This document shows, piece by piece, positions 1 through 11,333 of a stretch of DNA of 64,000 bases. Made by a program: the position numbers and the translations under genes. Under the pieces are notes generated by a model. The model searched no databases. It had not been told where the DNA came from and worked only from the letters and a program-made list of their open reading frames with translations. Source of the DNA: Branchipolynoe longqiensis (Eukaryota > Annelida > Polychaeta > Phyllodocida > Polynoidae); assembly GCA_030323885.1 (NCBI GenBank), contig CM059199.1:43151347-43215346 (forward strand). The letters are read 5' to 3'. How positions within the stretch are numbered: position 1 is the stretch's first letter; every line of letters begins with the position of its first letter.

Positions 1-2282
1 TTGGCCCAGCTCCAAGGATGTCCATTACTTGGTGTTTTCTGCCAACCCCTTCCTTTGTCCGTCGTGTCTTCTTTCCCCTGGTCTGTCAATTATAGCTAAC
101 CTCAGCAAGAATTTACCCACACATTTTACACGCATTTATAGGACATATGGGTCCAATGTATTTATTTTAGGAATAGTATTATGCACAAGACGTATTAAAG
201 GTTCTATAGAATGTGTACATATACACTAAAACATCTGTAACTGACCACCTCCACAGATCGACCACCCCGCTATATCAACAAAGAAAAAGAAAAAAAGTTA
301 GTTTTCTTTAACGACGCCTCTACAGCACATTGATTTTTATCATTGCCTATTGGGATGTCAAAAGTATGGTCATTCTGACATTTTGTTGGAGGAACCTGCT
401 GCCACCACACAGGCTACTCTTTCCGCTAAGCAGCACAGGGTATTTTATATGCACTTTCCCAAAGGCAGGACATCACATACCACATCCTTTGATCAACCAG
501 TTGTGGACCACTGGTTGGAACGGAAAATAGCTCAAACTACAAATGGGTCCACTGAGCAGGATTAATTGGATGACCAACACCTTCACAGGTGGACACTCAG
601 CCACCTGAGCTACATCCCGCCCCTCCCCTATATCGATCGCTTTATTTGGGTCCCAAACGATTGCCCATAAAATGCCATTGTAACAATACAAAACAAACTC
701 CCTGAATAGACCAATTAAAGTGGACCCCATGGTTGGTAGATTTAGAGAGGTTTTACTGTATACGCCAACATTTAGAAATATGGCCGAAACTCAAAAGCAT
801 CGGATTATGCAAGTATTGTAGTTGATATATATTTAGCGAGGCACTCATCTTTCCTCTCCGAGTTACAGATTTGTGCATCAACTGCCTCTTTGTTCGTTTG
901 ATTACAATGCCGCTAAATGTCTATCATCATGGAAAAAACGTCCATAAGATCTATGTTCTGCTAGGTTTATCGAACGGGAGGGCCTAGTTGTGAAGCAAGA
1001 CATTGTTTGATCGTATATTTTTTAATTCAAGGGCGTATGCAAAGTTGCTTTACAATCTGTGTACGTCTCTTGACAGATTACTCACGAAACATTATTTAGG
1101 TGGAAGTGAATGGTCAGAGGCGTCCATTTTCAAACTCATATATGTATATGTGTGTGGTATAAGGTATTTTATGCAACTATTATTTTGGGAACGTTCTAGA
1201 AGGTATCCAGAATCCCATTTTAACATATACAACATAGTCAAACAATATTTTCTTGATTACTGTTAAGCAGACAAGGTTATGCCGTACAAGAAACAAGTTG
1301 AAAAATAAGTTGAAAAAAGTTTGGCTACATGTATGGTGTAAATGTGTAAATTTTCACATTTTCACTCTAGTGCAAAATCATACAATTATAATTTTGATAT
1401 CTTGTGGGGGATAAATTCAATACATGTATAACTGCTAACATATCTAATAGACAGAGGCTGCAATACTTATTTGACTTGTTATCAATAAAACAGAGACTTA
1501 CTTATCAGCATCGTAACGTGGAAACCAAATATGTGGTGCCCAGTTTTGGAGAATAACCCACATATGTGGGAGGTATAAGGTATCTTATGCAAATATTATT
1601 TTGAGAACGTTCTATAAGGTATTGGTTGGTTCTGCTAGAGCTGCCTAGAATGCACCCAAGTCTGCTAATGGTGGTGCATTGGTAAGCTTGGGGGTATGGT
1701 GGCAGAGGCGTATAATTATCTATTATGTGTGTGCCTATTTGAATGTATGTATACTTCTTTCGGATACTTCGTTGGTTGGGGTTTTACATCCTCGCACAAT
1801 GTGTGGTGATATCAGGATGTCTCTCGCATAGTTCTGGTTGGTTGTTGGAGTTTAACGACCTGGCATCATTTAAGATCATATCAGGACGGGTAAAGACTTG
1901 TGACAGTGCGCACTCATGGTGAATTTATAGTGCTGGGAAATCAGGCCACTGGCACCATGACCTGATATCCCATGCAATCACATTATCCTTACACTGAGCT
2001 AACCAGTCCTTGTCCTTTTCTATTCATTGCGAGCACCAGGCTAGGAAGCGACAAGTATACATTTTATAAGTCATTGACTTGACTCGACCAGGAACCAAAT
2101 TCCTGATCGCCTGCAAGCGAGGCCCGCGCTCTCCCGATTCGGCCACCCCGCCTGGCAGCTGCCTCTTGTGTCCCTCTGATAGTATGTAACATATGCAGCC
2201 TGCATTACTCTGTAATTGCATAGCTCCTGGATTCAAGCATTGGGTTTATCAAAGCTTTCACACAGCCTATGTTTTATTACAG
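1..2282. other. Intron or upstream DNA of the lectin receptor gene
   Basis: No coding exon was recognised here. The first half of the lectin domain that ends at 2420 must lie upstream of the window or be too diverged to see. A direct repeat of about 65 bp occurs at 1137-1207 and 1560-1624 (both contain a stretch like ggtataaggtat followed by gaacgttct), and a related stretch recurs near 60545-60590, so this is a dispersed repeat. A SINE copy lies at 1836-2153. Several short open frames have no recognisable protein features and are treated as chance. Confidence 0.5.
1836..2153 (-). mobile_element. tRNA-headed SINE, family S1, head type 1
   Basis: This is a near full-length copy on the minus strand. 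Reading from 2153 down, it has a tRNA-like head (A-box-like GGCCGAATCGG, B-box-like region), a gtcaaaccaatgac-like linker, a conserved body with gtgactgagtgggatatc-like and cccagtggggcagcac-like blocks, and a tail resembling atgttgctaggacgtaaaac. About twenty copies of this family are spread over the window. Copies are diverged by several to many percent from each other. Confidence 0.8.
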
Positions 2283-2420
2283 GACTCTACTCTGACTGGG
2301 AAAGGGGCCAGCCCAACAATCACCAATTTTACCAGACATGTGCAGTGATGGACGACTACAACAAATTTCAGTGGAACGACCTCAGATGTACGGAGAGGTC
2401 GGGCGTGATTTGTGAATTTG
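2283..2420 (+). CDS. C-type lectin receptor exon: C-terminal half of lectin domain 1
   Basis: This exon starts after a tattacag acceptor and ends at a gtaagt donor. Both splice phases are 1, matching the next lectin exons. It encodes about 46 residues typical of the second half of a C-type lectin domain: a Trp, a QPNN motif, a conserved Cys before VMDD, the WNDLRC motif and a final VICEF with the last domain Cys. WND supplies calcium ligands in this family. QPN at the sugar-specificity position differs from the usual EPN (mannose) or QPD (galactose), so binding preference cannot be read off. The first half of the domain is not visible. With the 3419 and 5284 exons it implies at least two tandem extracellular lectin domains. 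Family assignment is firm; specificity is unknown. Confidence 0.9.
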
Positions 2421-2529
2421 GTAAGTTCTGCTTAATATACACATATGTGATGTATAGCGTATTATGTGAGTATAATGACACCGAAGGGAATTGTCATATT
2501 TTAATAGCCAGGGCTTGTATGCACCAAGT

Positions 2530-3260
2530 TGTGCTAGTCGTAACCGGAGCTAGGCGCTAACTCCGGTCAGCTAGCTCCGGGTACCAGGGGTTCCGCGAAA
2601 AATATAACTGGTATGCGCCAATGTTTTAGCCGGGGCGGATAGCTGACCGTGACTTTATTTATAGATTTGGGAATTCCCTCTGCGTTTGTAGCCATATATT
2701 AGGCTCAAATATATTAAATGCTATCATATTTAACAGAATTACATGCGCAATAAGTGAAATTTGATCAATTTAACCCTAAATTTGAACCCTCCTTAAGGCT
2801 ACCGCTGCACTGGCGGCGATATTAATAGTTATATTTTCGAATCGATGAACGTAAAGTAAACAAATCGCCGCCGCATCGACGTCGCTTTCCATACTCGTGG
2901 CGGCGGCGGCGGCGGTTTGTTTACTGTACGTTCGTCGATTCGAAAATATAAATATTAATATCGCCGCCGTTACAGCATCAGCGTTAATCTCGCTTCGATG
3001 TTAGGGTTAATCTAATAAAATTTCACTATTTGACTATGTAACTCTGTTAAATATGAACGCATTGAATAGATTTACATCCATACACGCACACTAACCGCCC
3101 CGGCTAGCAGTTAAACCTGATTTGAAAGTGGGGTAGCTTAGCCTAGGCTACGGTCCGCGGTTAGCACTGGCACCAATTGATGCATATGGATTTTCCACAG
3201 TTAGCCGTGTGGGGATAGTCAAACCGCGGTTAAGGCCCTAACTCCGATTGGTGCATACGG
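2530..3260. mobile_element. Foldback (palindromic) element with CGG-rich centre
   Basis: The arms at about 2697-2870 and 2900-3075 are imperfect inverted complements. Each carries a ctatcatatttaacagaatt-like block, a gaaatttgat-like block, aatattaat, a ttttcgaatcgat-like block and a gtttgtttac-like block next to a GCC/GGC-rich centre at 2865-2920. Outer flanks at 2535-2650 and 3090-3260 share tagctccg-like and ggtgcatacgg-like sequence. Related arms occur at 30550-31290 and inside 34660-34810, so this is a dispersed non-autonomous element. No coding frame is seen. The transposon class is undetermined. Confidence 0.7.
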
Positions 3261-3418
3261 CCCCAGAGTTACATGTGGTAAATATGCGCCACGATTGACA
3301 TCTTATTATCCATATTCATCTTAATCTCCATATTCACATTAACATCCCGGTTCATATTTGTAGCCATCAGTCCCTCCCACCATGTTAATTGTTATGTCCT
3401 TCTCTCAAACACCGACAG

Positions 3419-3670
3419 CACTAGCAGAGAAAGATTGCCCGGGCAACGACTCGTACCGATATAGTGAAAGGTGGGGCTGCTACCTCATCACCAACGTCAG
3501 CATGACGTTCTTCCAAGGCGTCATGCACTGTGACATCAGAGGGGGCCACCTACTGGAGATTGACGGCGTCGACAAGCGGAACTACTTCGTTAAAGTCCTA
3601 CTGGATGATACCTTCAAGCCCAATGCATTCTTCATGGGCCTGACAAGAGCGCCATGGACTTGGACAACGG
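3419..3670 (+). CDS. C-type lectin receptor exon: N-terminal half of lectin domain 2
   Basis: The exon enters in phase 1 and leaves in phase 1 (acg g|gtaagt). Two tandem acceptors are possible, at 3417-3418 and 3426-3427; both keep the frame and differ by three residues (ALA). It encodes about 84 residues of a lectin-domain first half: DCPGNDSYRYSERWGCYLI, then a Phe-rich helix with FFQGVMHC, GGHLLEID, and FFMGLTRAPWTW near the end. This fits the usual order of a long-form lectin domain (an extra N-terminal Cys pair, a CYxI-like strand, GGxLLEI, WxGL-like strand). The next exon completes the domain. The ORF can be read back to an ATG at 3382, but the splice acceptor explains the start better. 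Confidence 0.9.
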
Positions 3671-3703
3671 GTAAGTACTTTCTGGCTTAGCCGGGAAAAG
3701 GAA

Positions 3704-3775
3704 GCTTGATTGATTGATTTGTGGTTGCTTTATGCCGTGTCGGCAGCATGGGCCATATTCATGCTGAGAAATGTT
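3704..3775 (+). repeat. Dispersed repeat fragment
   Basis: A stretch with ttgattgattg and gccgtgtcggcagc followed by ggccatattca recurs at 35845-35912. Only about 70 bp is shared. It is probably the tail of an interspersed element whose remainder cannot be recognised here. Confidence 0.5.
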
Positions 3776-3946
3776 TGATTTTTGTTCAAACCACTGCTTT
3801 TACGTGTAAAAGCAGACAATCAATTATGTGCCAATACGCAATAGACACTCATTAAATTAAAAAGCTCACAATCATATATTTGTGGCCAAGGGAAACAAAT
3901 TCCCATAGAAAAAGAAAAGATTTTATTAATAATTGATAGCATTTAT

Positions 3947-4479
3947 TTAGTTACCTCCGACATGAGTCTGTGGTGGTTTAAGTTTAGTAATGGTTTCATC
4001 CCACTCATGTAGCCATTTAGATTGTATGTGGGTGTCTATTACTGGTTTCAGATCAGAGTGAGGGATCAGACACAGTTCAAGATCACAGTTCAGGGCCTTC
4101 TTCGCAGCCCAATCAGCTCGTTTGTTTCCTTGTATGCTGGCATGGCCAGGCACCCATCACAGGTGGACATCATACCCATCCGTAGCCAGTTGGTTCATTT
4201 TTATAAATGACCGTTGCTAGAATAGGGTGATTCGTTTGTTTTCAGTCCAGCAACAGCCAGGAGGTGGGAGAACGAATCACTGTATATAACATAGGTAGTG
4301 TGGTTGGATATCTCAATACACTCCAATGTGAGAACGAGTGCTCGGGCTTCCCTAGTGAAGCTAGATATCTGGTGATGATGATTATGTTCGTCCTGAATTA
4401 CATGACATGCTGGTGTGGGAATTACCCTCTGTCTTTCCACATCCCAAACCGAGACCCTCTTTTCTCCCCCCCCCCCCAT
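3947..4479 (-). mobile_element. Decayed LINE fragment encoding an RNase H domain
   Basis: Reading on the minus strand, two frames that meet near 4155-4200 resemble the RNase H domain of I/Jockey-group non-LTR retrotransposons. The upstream frame has the helix ALVLTLECIE followed by YVIYSDS (the strand carrying an active-site Asp). The downstream frame has MPGHASIQGNKRADWAAKKA, matching the H-x-x-x-x-GN-x-x-AD segment. A frameshift separates the two parts. No reverse transcriptase is attached, so this is a 5'-truncated, dead copy within an intron of the lectin gene. Clade assignment is uncertain. Confidence 0.75.
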
Positions 4480-4999
4480 TTCACTTGGTTCCTACCGAAC
4501 TGATATCTAGCACTTTACTCACTTTTAATACCCACCATCATCATCACCATCATCAACTATTTAACCGGGAGCTCTCAGATGACTTTGAACCCACAAACTC
4601 AGGGGTGCAGATTAGCCAATCTCCCCTAAACAGGGGGTAGACGCTCAACTCACCCGGCCAGCCCGCCTGGTAGTTAGATATGTAGAATCAAATTTACATA
4701 ACTAGACAATGACACAGCAGGTAGTATAAAGTTGGGTTTAATTTCTTAAGCACCAGTACAAGTTTTGATAAACAGAAAGTTCAATTCAAATAGCAACATG
4801 TTCAATCACAGTGAGGTCAAGAAGCTTTTAACCCCAGCCCGTCAAAATGCCATGTATGGGTGGGCGGGTGGCAATTTAAGGCTAGTCAGTGTCCTCCTCG
4901 TGCCCATGTCGATGTGAGCTCTCAGTCGCTAAACCTGGCCTTATATAGGCAGCGACGGCAATTTAGTTCAGGAATTCAAACATAGATGGCAGATTGGTA

Positions 5000-5143
5000 T
5001 CATTAGTTACGTAATTAAGTTTCGTATTTTTTAAAGTGAATATAGGCGGTTCTCGATGGGTGGCAGCATAAGGCCTTCTTAGTACTAGAGGCTATGGCTG
5101 TGTCCGAATGTCAAATTACCCATGTTGCGAACATCACGGACAA
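5000..5143. repeat. Possible diverged Ngaro A-repeat fragment
   Basis: The end of this stretch (about 5109-5143) reads attacccatgttgcgaaca followed by tcacggacaatt, nearly identical to the terminal sequence of the Ngaro A repeats at 37937-37965 and 43072-43101. Weaker similarity (cgtaattaagtt, a ggtggc-like block) runs back to about 5000. It looks like a solo or truncated terminus of a related element. Confidence 0.5.
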
Positions 5144-5192
5144 TTATCTTGGTTTTGGAAATGTGATGCTTCATCGGACTATGCAGCTTTAA
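5143..5192. mobile_element. 3' end fragment of the TTAA-flanked MITE
   Basis: The stretch ttcatcggactatgcagctt followed by TAA at 5189-5192 matches the right terminus of the piggyBac-like MITEs at 16454-16805 and 17024-17379. The rest of the element is missing. Confidence 0.65.
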
Positions 5193-5283
5193 AAACAGAT
5201 TTAGATTATTGTCAATACAGGACACATTTAATAGTGCTTACCTTGATGTTTGCTCACATCCTACTCATCACTGCATCCGACAG

Positions 5284-5418
5284 GTCAGCCCCTCATCTTC
5301 TCTTCATGGGGTGCTGACAGACCCAATGGTCCCGACCAGAGCTGCGTGATAACAGACAGAAAAGGCAATTGGAATGACATTGGCTGCAAGGCACCATACA
5401 ACTACATCTGTCAGCGAG
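5284..5418 (+). CDS. C-type lectin receptor exon: C-terminal half of lectin domain 2
   Basis: This exon lies between a catccgacag acceptor and a gttagt donor and is phase 1 at both ends, so it joins the 3419-3670 exon upstream and the Thr-rich stalk exon at 12164 downstream. The 45 residues contain WGADRPNGPDQSC, then GNWNDIGC and YNYICQR, which are the canonical last Cys residues and WND calcium motif of a C-type lectin domain. The tripeptide RPN sits where EPN or QPD would set sugar specificity, an unusual substitution. CTLD membership is clear; carbohydrate binding is uncertain. Confidence 0.92.
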
Positions 5419-5566
5419 GTTAGTACACAACAAAGCATCACATTTTCACATGCAAATCACTGACATTGATTCAATCTGTCATATCTAACTTGCAGTACGC
5501 TGGGATTCGTATAGCTTGTATTGGTACATAGAAGCAATACTAGGTCAATTTAATGGAATCTATCAG

Positions 5567-6455
5567 AGTAGTAGGTGATGTGTGGTGTGTATTGGGTGAA
5601 GTATGTTGGGTGATGCATGGTGGGTGATGCGTGGTGGGTGATGCATGGTGGGTGATGCATGGTGGGTGATGTGTGGTGGGTGATGTGTGGTGGATGATGC
5701 ATGGTGTGTGGTGGGTGATGTGTGGTGGGTGATGTGTGGTGGGTGATGCGTGTTGGGTGATGCATGGTGGGTGATGCATGGTGGGTGATGCGTGGTGGGT
5801 GATGTGTGGTGGGTGATGCATGGTGGGTGATGTGTGGTGGGTGATGTGTGGTGGGTGCTGGGTGGCGGGTGCTGGGTGGCGGGTGATGCATGGTGGGTGA
5901 TGTGTGGTGGGTGGTGGGTGTTGGGTGATGTATGGTGGGTGATGCATGGTGGGTGATGCATGGTGGGTGATGTGTGGTGGGTGATGTGTGGTGGGTGCTG
6001 GGTGGCGGGTGATGCATGGCGGGTGATGCGTGGTGGGTGATGTGTGGTGGGTGATGCATGGCGGGTGATGCGTGATGGGTGATGTGTGGTGGGTGATGTG
6101 TGGTGGGTGGTGGGTGATGTGTGGTTGGTGATGCGTGGTGGGGGATGTGTGGTGGGTGGTGTGTGATGCGTGGTGGGTGATGCGTGGTGGGTGATGCCTG
6201 GTGGGTGATGTGTGATCGGTGATGTGTGGCAGGTGGTGGGTGATGTGTGGTGGGTGCTGCGTGGTGGGTGCTGCGTGGTGTGTGACGGGTGGTGGGTGAT
6301 GCATGGTGGGTGGTGGGTGATGCATGGTGGATGGTGTGTGATGGGTGGTGGGTGATGGGTGGTGGGTGATGTGTGGTGGGTGATGTGTGGTGGGTGATGT
6401 GTGGTCGGTGATGTGTGGTGGGTGATGTGTGGTGGGTGATGCATGATTGGTGATG
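5567..6455. repeat. 14-bp minisatellite array
   Basis: About 60 tandem copies of a TGATGYRTGGTGGG unit, with variants such as tgctgggtggcggg and ggtgggtggtgggtg. Because 14 is not a multiple of 3 and the minus strand unit lacks stops, all three minus frames stay open for about 290-320 codons of His/Pro/Thr-rich sequence. That is an artefact of the repeat, not a gene. The array is in the intron between the lectin and stalk exons. Confidence 0.95.
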
Positions 6456-6462
6456 TGTATTA

Positions 6463-7850
6463 CATTTGCTATATATGATGTATGTGTAGTGCATTGGTTA
6501 CACATGTGGCATGTGTATTAGATTTGCTATGTATGATGTATATGCAGTGCATTGGTTACACATGTGACATGTGTATTACATTTGCTAGGTATGCTATATG
6601 TGTAGTGCATTGGTTACACATGTGATTTGCTATGTATGATATACATGGTGTGCATTGGTTACAAATGTGGCATGTGTATTACATTTGGTATGTATGATAT
6701 TTATGTAGTGCATTGGTTACACATGTGACATGTGTAGTGCATTTGACATGTATGCTATAGGTGTATTGCATTTGGTACACATGTGGCATGTGTATTGCAT
6801 GTGCTATGTATGATATACATGTAGTGCATTGGTTACAAATGCGGCATGTGTATTACAGTTGTTATGTATGATAGTTATGTAGTGCATTGGTTACACATGT
6901 GACATGTGTAGTGCATTTGACATGTATGATATATGTGTAGTGCATTGGTTACACATGTGGCATGTGTATTACATTCGCTATGTATGATATACATGTAGTG
7001 CATTGGTTACAAATGTGGCATGTGTATTACATTTGTTATGTATGATATTTATGTAGTGCATTGGTTACACATGTGACATGTGTAGTACATTTGACATGTA
7101 TGATATATGTGTAGTGCATTTGCTACACATGTGGCATGCGTATTCCATTTGCTATGCATGATATGTATGTAGTACTTTGGTTACACATGTGGCATGTGTA
7201 GTACATTTGACATTTATGCTATACATGTAGTGCATTGGTTACACACGTGGCATGCGTAGTACATTTGACATGTATGGTATATATTGCATGCATTGGTTAC
7301 ATGTGTCACATGTGTATTACATTGGTTTTGTATGCTATATATGTAGTGCATTGGTTACACCTGTCACATGTGTAGTACATTGATGTTGTATGCTATATAT
7401 GGAGTGCATTGGTTACACATGTGGCATGTGTAGTACATTTGCTATCTATGCTATATATGTACTGCATTGGTGACACATGTGACAGGTGTAGTACATTTGG
7501 TATGTATGCTATATATGTAGTGCATTGGTTACACATGTGACAGGTGTAGTATGTTTGATGTGTGTGATATATATGTAGTGTATTGGTTACACATGTGACA
7601 TATGTATTATATTTGATGGGTGTGATATATGTGTAGTGCATTGGTTACACATGTGACATGTGTAGTACATTTGTTATGTATGCTATATATGTAGTGCATT
7701 GGTTACACATGTGACAGGTGTAGTGTATTTGATGTGTATGATATATATGTAGTGCATTGGTTTCACATGTGGCATGCATATTACATTTGATATGTATGTT
7801 ATATATGTAGTGCATCGGTTACATATGTGGTATACACAGTACATTTGCTA
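6463..7850. repeat. ~58-bp satellite array
   Basis: About 23 diverged tandem units, each with gtagtgcattggttacacat, then gtg(g/a)catgtgta, a tacatttg block and a tatgtatgatatat-like block. Every unit carries the self-complementary CACATGTG next to CATGTG. It directly follows the 14-bp array. Units degrade past 7850 but gtgcagttcattt-like pieces continue to about 8040. Confidence 0.9.
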
Positions 7851-8039
7851 TATGACACGGATGGTCCATTTGTGAAATGTGTGGTATGTGTAACACATGT
7901 GTTAAAGAAGTTCAAAGTGAAGTACATTGCTAAATGTGCAGTTCATTTGCTACATTTCTGGTATACAGAATTCAAATGTGAAATATATTATCAAATGTGC
8001 AGTTCACTTGTTCCACGCCAAGTATGTGCAATATATTTG

Positions 8040-8325
8040 TTACGGCCGTCACACACTGCATATGTGTATGCCGACGTATGTGACACAACCTGTCATACGG
8101 CAGGGAATTTTGAACATGCTCAAAAATACTACTTCTGCTAAACGTACCCATAACTTGTCTCAGCATACAGCAGTGGGCTGTTACCGAATACTACTTATGC
8201 CAAATGTACCCATAACTTGTCTCAGCAAAGACCAGCGTATACCAGCATACATCATACACCAACGCATTGGCGCAAAAATCACATATATTGGCATACGCTG
8301 ATGCAATGCGGCACAGTGTGACAGG
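8040..8325. mobile_element. MITE candidate with internal duplication
   Basis: The ends ggccgtcacacactgcatat and (reverse complement of the right end) cctgtcacactgtgccgcat are imperfect inverted repeats, each followed by gtatgcc. Inside is a direct duplication of about 46 bp (8128-8170 and 8187-8230, sharing gtacccataacttgtctcag). There is no coding potential. Superfamily unknown. Confidence 0.5.
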
Positions 8326-8389
8326 GACGCAGGTCAGTTGGGTTTTACTCCCTTCCCTAAACTTGATGGCTTGGTGAGTACATTGACCT

Positions 8390-8860
8390 GAGCTAAAAAT
8401 AACCACCAATAAAAGATAGAGAAGAATCTAGGCTTCATTAGCATATCAAGCATGAGTGTTTCTTAGTGGGAAATTTCATTGAACTGAAGGAATGAAAACA
8501 TTAAGACATTAATCCTCCTTGAAAATTGATCAGGATCGTTTTGAAAATTATATCATCAGAAAGCTTAAGTCTTCCTCTACCTAACCAGAACAATATTTGG
8601 TTGAGATTTATATCATGCGCATCAAGCTTGGTCTGAGAAGTGACTGCTGCAAGAATTTGGCTATTGTCAGCTCGCGATGCTTAAAAGCGAATGTTGTCTT
8701 TCTTTCTCTGATCAGTTAGAGAAAATGATGTCATCATGTAGAGCCTTTGATTCTGGTTATTTTGGTATAAAGATTGCTGTGATAGGACAAGTAGAACCGG
8801 AGTTATGCTATTTTTCTATATTTTACTGAATTTATTATTGGTGGTTGCTGGAAATTAAGG
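8390..8860. mobile_element. MITE candidate
   Basis: The left end aaaaataaccaccaataaaa and right end tttattattggtggttgctg are inverted complements about 440 bp apart. There is no coding capacity. No clear target duplication was identified. Confidence 0.4.
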
Positions 8861-9985
8861 AATTTAGCAAGTTTGACATGAAATTTCAGAAAGAATACTA
8901 ACAGTGATGGTCTGTAAAAAATTGAGCTTCTTATTTGTACTATAGAGAATGAGATTCTTTAATATTGGACAGATCATATGCAAAATAGCTTCCAGGTGGG
9001 ACCCTAAAATCCAAGATTTGGCTAATTTGGAAATGTGCACAAATCGGGGCAAAAAAATCAATCTTTAAACACTCATAACTTTGCAGCTATTCAATCGATC
9101 TAAATGATTTTTATATCATTGAGATCCAATTCAAAAGATCTGTACAGATATATAAGATGTAATACTGACCTCTTGAAAATAGAAATCACTTTGGAGTACC
9201 TAGTATTAAAGTAATTACTCATGTGGTATGTGTGGTAATGGTATATTTGATTAAACATGTCCCTGCTTTGACATGGAATAACCTCTGGCCTCAGACACTG
9301 CAAGTGGGAGTTAGAGAAAATATTATACTTGGTAACTGCTGTCACGCGTCACATATTAGGCTAATGTGTCTGTGGCAGGGCTAATGTGTCTGTGAATACA
9401 CCAAATTGAACAATCATGACTGACATAATGTGATCAACTCGGATACCCACCCCCAGCCCCACTCCCACGCCCAGAATTCACTAACGGATACATCACCAAT
9501 GCGGTATATTTGATGCCTTTTTGAAGTAAGATATGACTTACCGTCGTTTTCTTCTGCACCACACGTACCACACTACTCACACACCGACACTAGCGGTCAA
9601 AGAATGCTCATACTGACGGCACAGGCAGTCTGGCAGCTGGTAATTAGTGTTATGTAACTGCGGTGTTTTCCTAGTGTGGTCACGTGACACAGCTCCCCTA
9701 CTCGGACTAGATGCACTGATAGTTGAGATACAAACGGCTCAGGCGGGTCATTCAGGGAGAATCGCCGGGTGATACCAGACCGAGGCTGCCAACGCAAACA
9801 AGCGCAGTGTCGATGTCGATGTTCACAAGGCGTGTGTATCACATACCATTCTGCATATATATGTGGCATTGAGCCCCCCAATTGTTGGCTTCATTTGTAT
9901 GTTGTTGCTTTACACCCTAGCAACACCTAAGGACATATCTCCGTGATTATGGCCTTTGCTGCCACCACCACGAGCGAACTAACTA
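8861..9985. other. Intron sequence without recognised features
   Basis: I see no exon, repeat family or RNA gene here. The open frames present are short and composition-driven. Confidence 0.4.
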
Positions 9986-9987
9986 AC

Positions 9988-10222
9988 TAACTAACCTGAG
10001 GTCATCTCAGGACGGACAGAGACTTGTGACAGTGCACACGAATGATTACTTTATAGTGCTGCCCCACTGGAAGACCAGGCCGCCAGCACCATGACCCGAT
10101 TTCTCCTTATTCTGATACTGTGCTAACCAGTCCTGATTCAATCATATTCATGTCAAGCGCCAGCCTACGTAGCGACAAGTAGGCTCTGGTTTGACTCGGC
10201 TGGGATTTGAACTCGAGACCTT
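9988..10222 (-). mobile_element. SINE family S1, minus copy
   Basis: The body blocks gtgctgccccactgg, ctaaccagtcctga and gtttgactcgg are present in reverse order. The head is interrupted by the AT repeat that begins at about 10222. Confidence 0.75.
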
Positions 10223-10264
10223 CTGCCTTGGAATACATCCATATATATATGTATATATATATAC

Positions 10265-10318
<54 letters not shown>
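10222..10318. repeat. (AT)n microsatellite
   Basis: An interrupted TA dinucleotide tract that includes tatatgtata variants. It abuts the SINE copy upstream. Confidence 0.95.
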
Positions 10319-10319
<1 letters not shown>

Positions 10320-10399
10320 CCGTGTATATAACCACTGCGCTCAGTACATGGGACATTGAATCAGAACAATATGGGAATCAACCCGGGCGTTCCTACCAG

Positions 10400-10745
10400 A
10401 AGGGGTGGCCGAATGAGTAGAGCGTCCGTCTTCTGTTTTGGGAGATCGGGAGATCAGAACCCATGAGTTTGTGGGTTCGATTCCTGGTTGAGTAAAACCA
10501 ATGACTTAAACATTGATACTTGTCACTTCCTAGCCTGGCACTCGGCATTATTAGGATAGGGCAAGGACTGGTTGGCTATGTGTCAGGATAATGTGACTGA
10601 GTGGGATATCAAGTCATGGTGCTGGTGGCCTGATTTCCCAGTGGGGCAGCGCTACAAAGTCACCATGAGTGTGCACTGTCACAAGTCGGTACGGTCCTGA
10701 TATGACCTTAGATGTTGCTAGGACGTAAAACGACAAACACACACA
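10400..10745 (+). mobile_element. SINE family S1, head type 2
   Basis: A full-length plus copy. The head ggggtggccgaatgagtaga, with gagcgtccgtcttctgtttt, and gtgggttcgattcctgg are A-box and B-box-like. It is followed by the shared body and by the tail gttgctaggacgtaaaacga. The middle of its head differs from the type 1 copies at 29198 and 62334, while the body is the same. Confidence 0.85.
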
Positions 10746-11034
10746 ACAAAACCGGGGTTCCTTTCGCTGCTCTCGCCCAGGCACACGCGGGGACGTCCAA
10801 CTATAACATAATTGACCATTGGGGTCGATTTACTTACTCATCTCTTTCATTCATAATTTTGTTCATTACGTACACATTTGTTGTGGTGTGGAGGTGGTAC
10901 ATTATGTGACTAAGCTAGATACATTTCAATCTCGTACAATTGGTCTTCCTCATTCCACAACTCCTTGTCCTATATATTTATAGTAATGCTGAGTGTCAGC
11001 TAGGTGAGGTAGCAACCAATACCAATGGTGACGT

Positions 11035-11137
11035 CATTGGTTTAACTCAAGCAGAATTCGAACCCAGGGGTTCGAATCCCATGACCTACCAAAAAGGGGA
11101 GGCGAATGCTACTCATTCGGCCATCCCGTCTATTATT
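11035..11137 (-). mobile_element. SINE S1 head fragment
   Basis: Only the head-type-2 region is present (gaacccaggggttcgaatcc, ctaccaaaa, attcggccatcccgtct on the plus strand). The region just upstream (10930-10975) resembles the inverted-repeat arm at 47885-47955. Confidence 0.65.
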
Positions 11138-11333
11138 TAGTATACTAGTTTGGCGTTATCCTGGCAATTACGTCGCATTATCCTAGATGTTCTGTTATTT
11201 TCTAAAGGTGTATTTGTATTCACGCTATCTTATGTTATAAGGGGTTAGTGCGACATATTTCTTAAACAGGTCTCTAGGGGATTAAACGGGATGCATGCGG
11301 TACTTTACTAAACCTGTATAACATATAGTATAC

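Noticed and set aside
1003..1266. Possible first half of lectin domain 1
   Set aside because: No lectin-domain Cys or WxGL-like motifs and no matching phase; the frame overlaps a dispersed repeat.
5540..6505. Three overlapping open frames of 293-321 codons on the minus strand, rich in His, Pro and Thr
   Set aside because: They are the three frames of a stop-free 14-bp tandem repeat. There is no start context, splice signal or non-repetitive coding sequence.
6463..7850. CRISPR-like array
   Set aside because: The whole unit is repeated, with no unique spacers, and the genome is eukaryotic.
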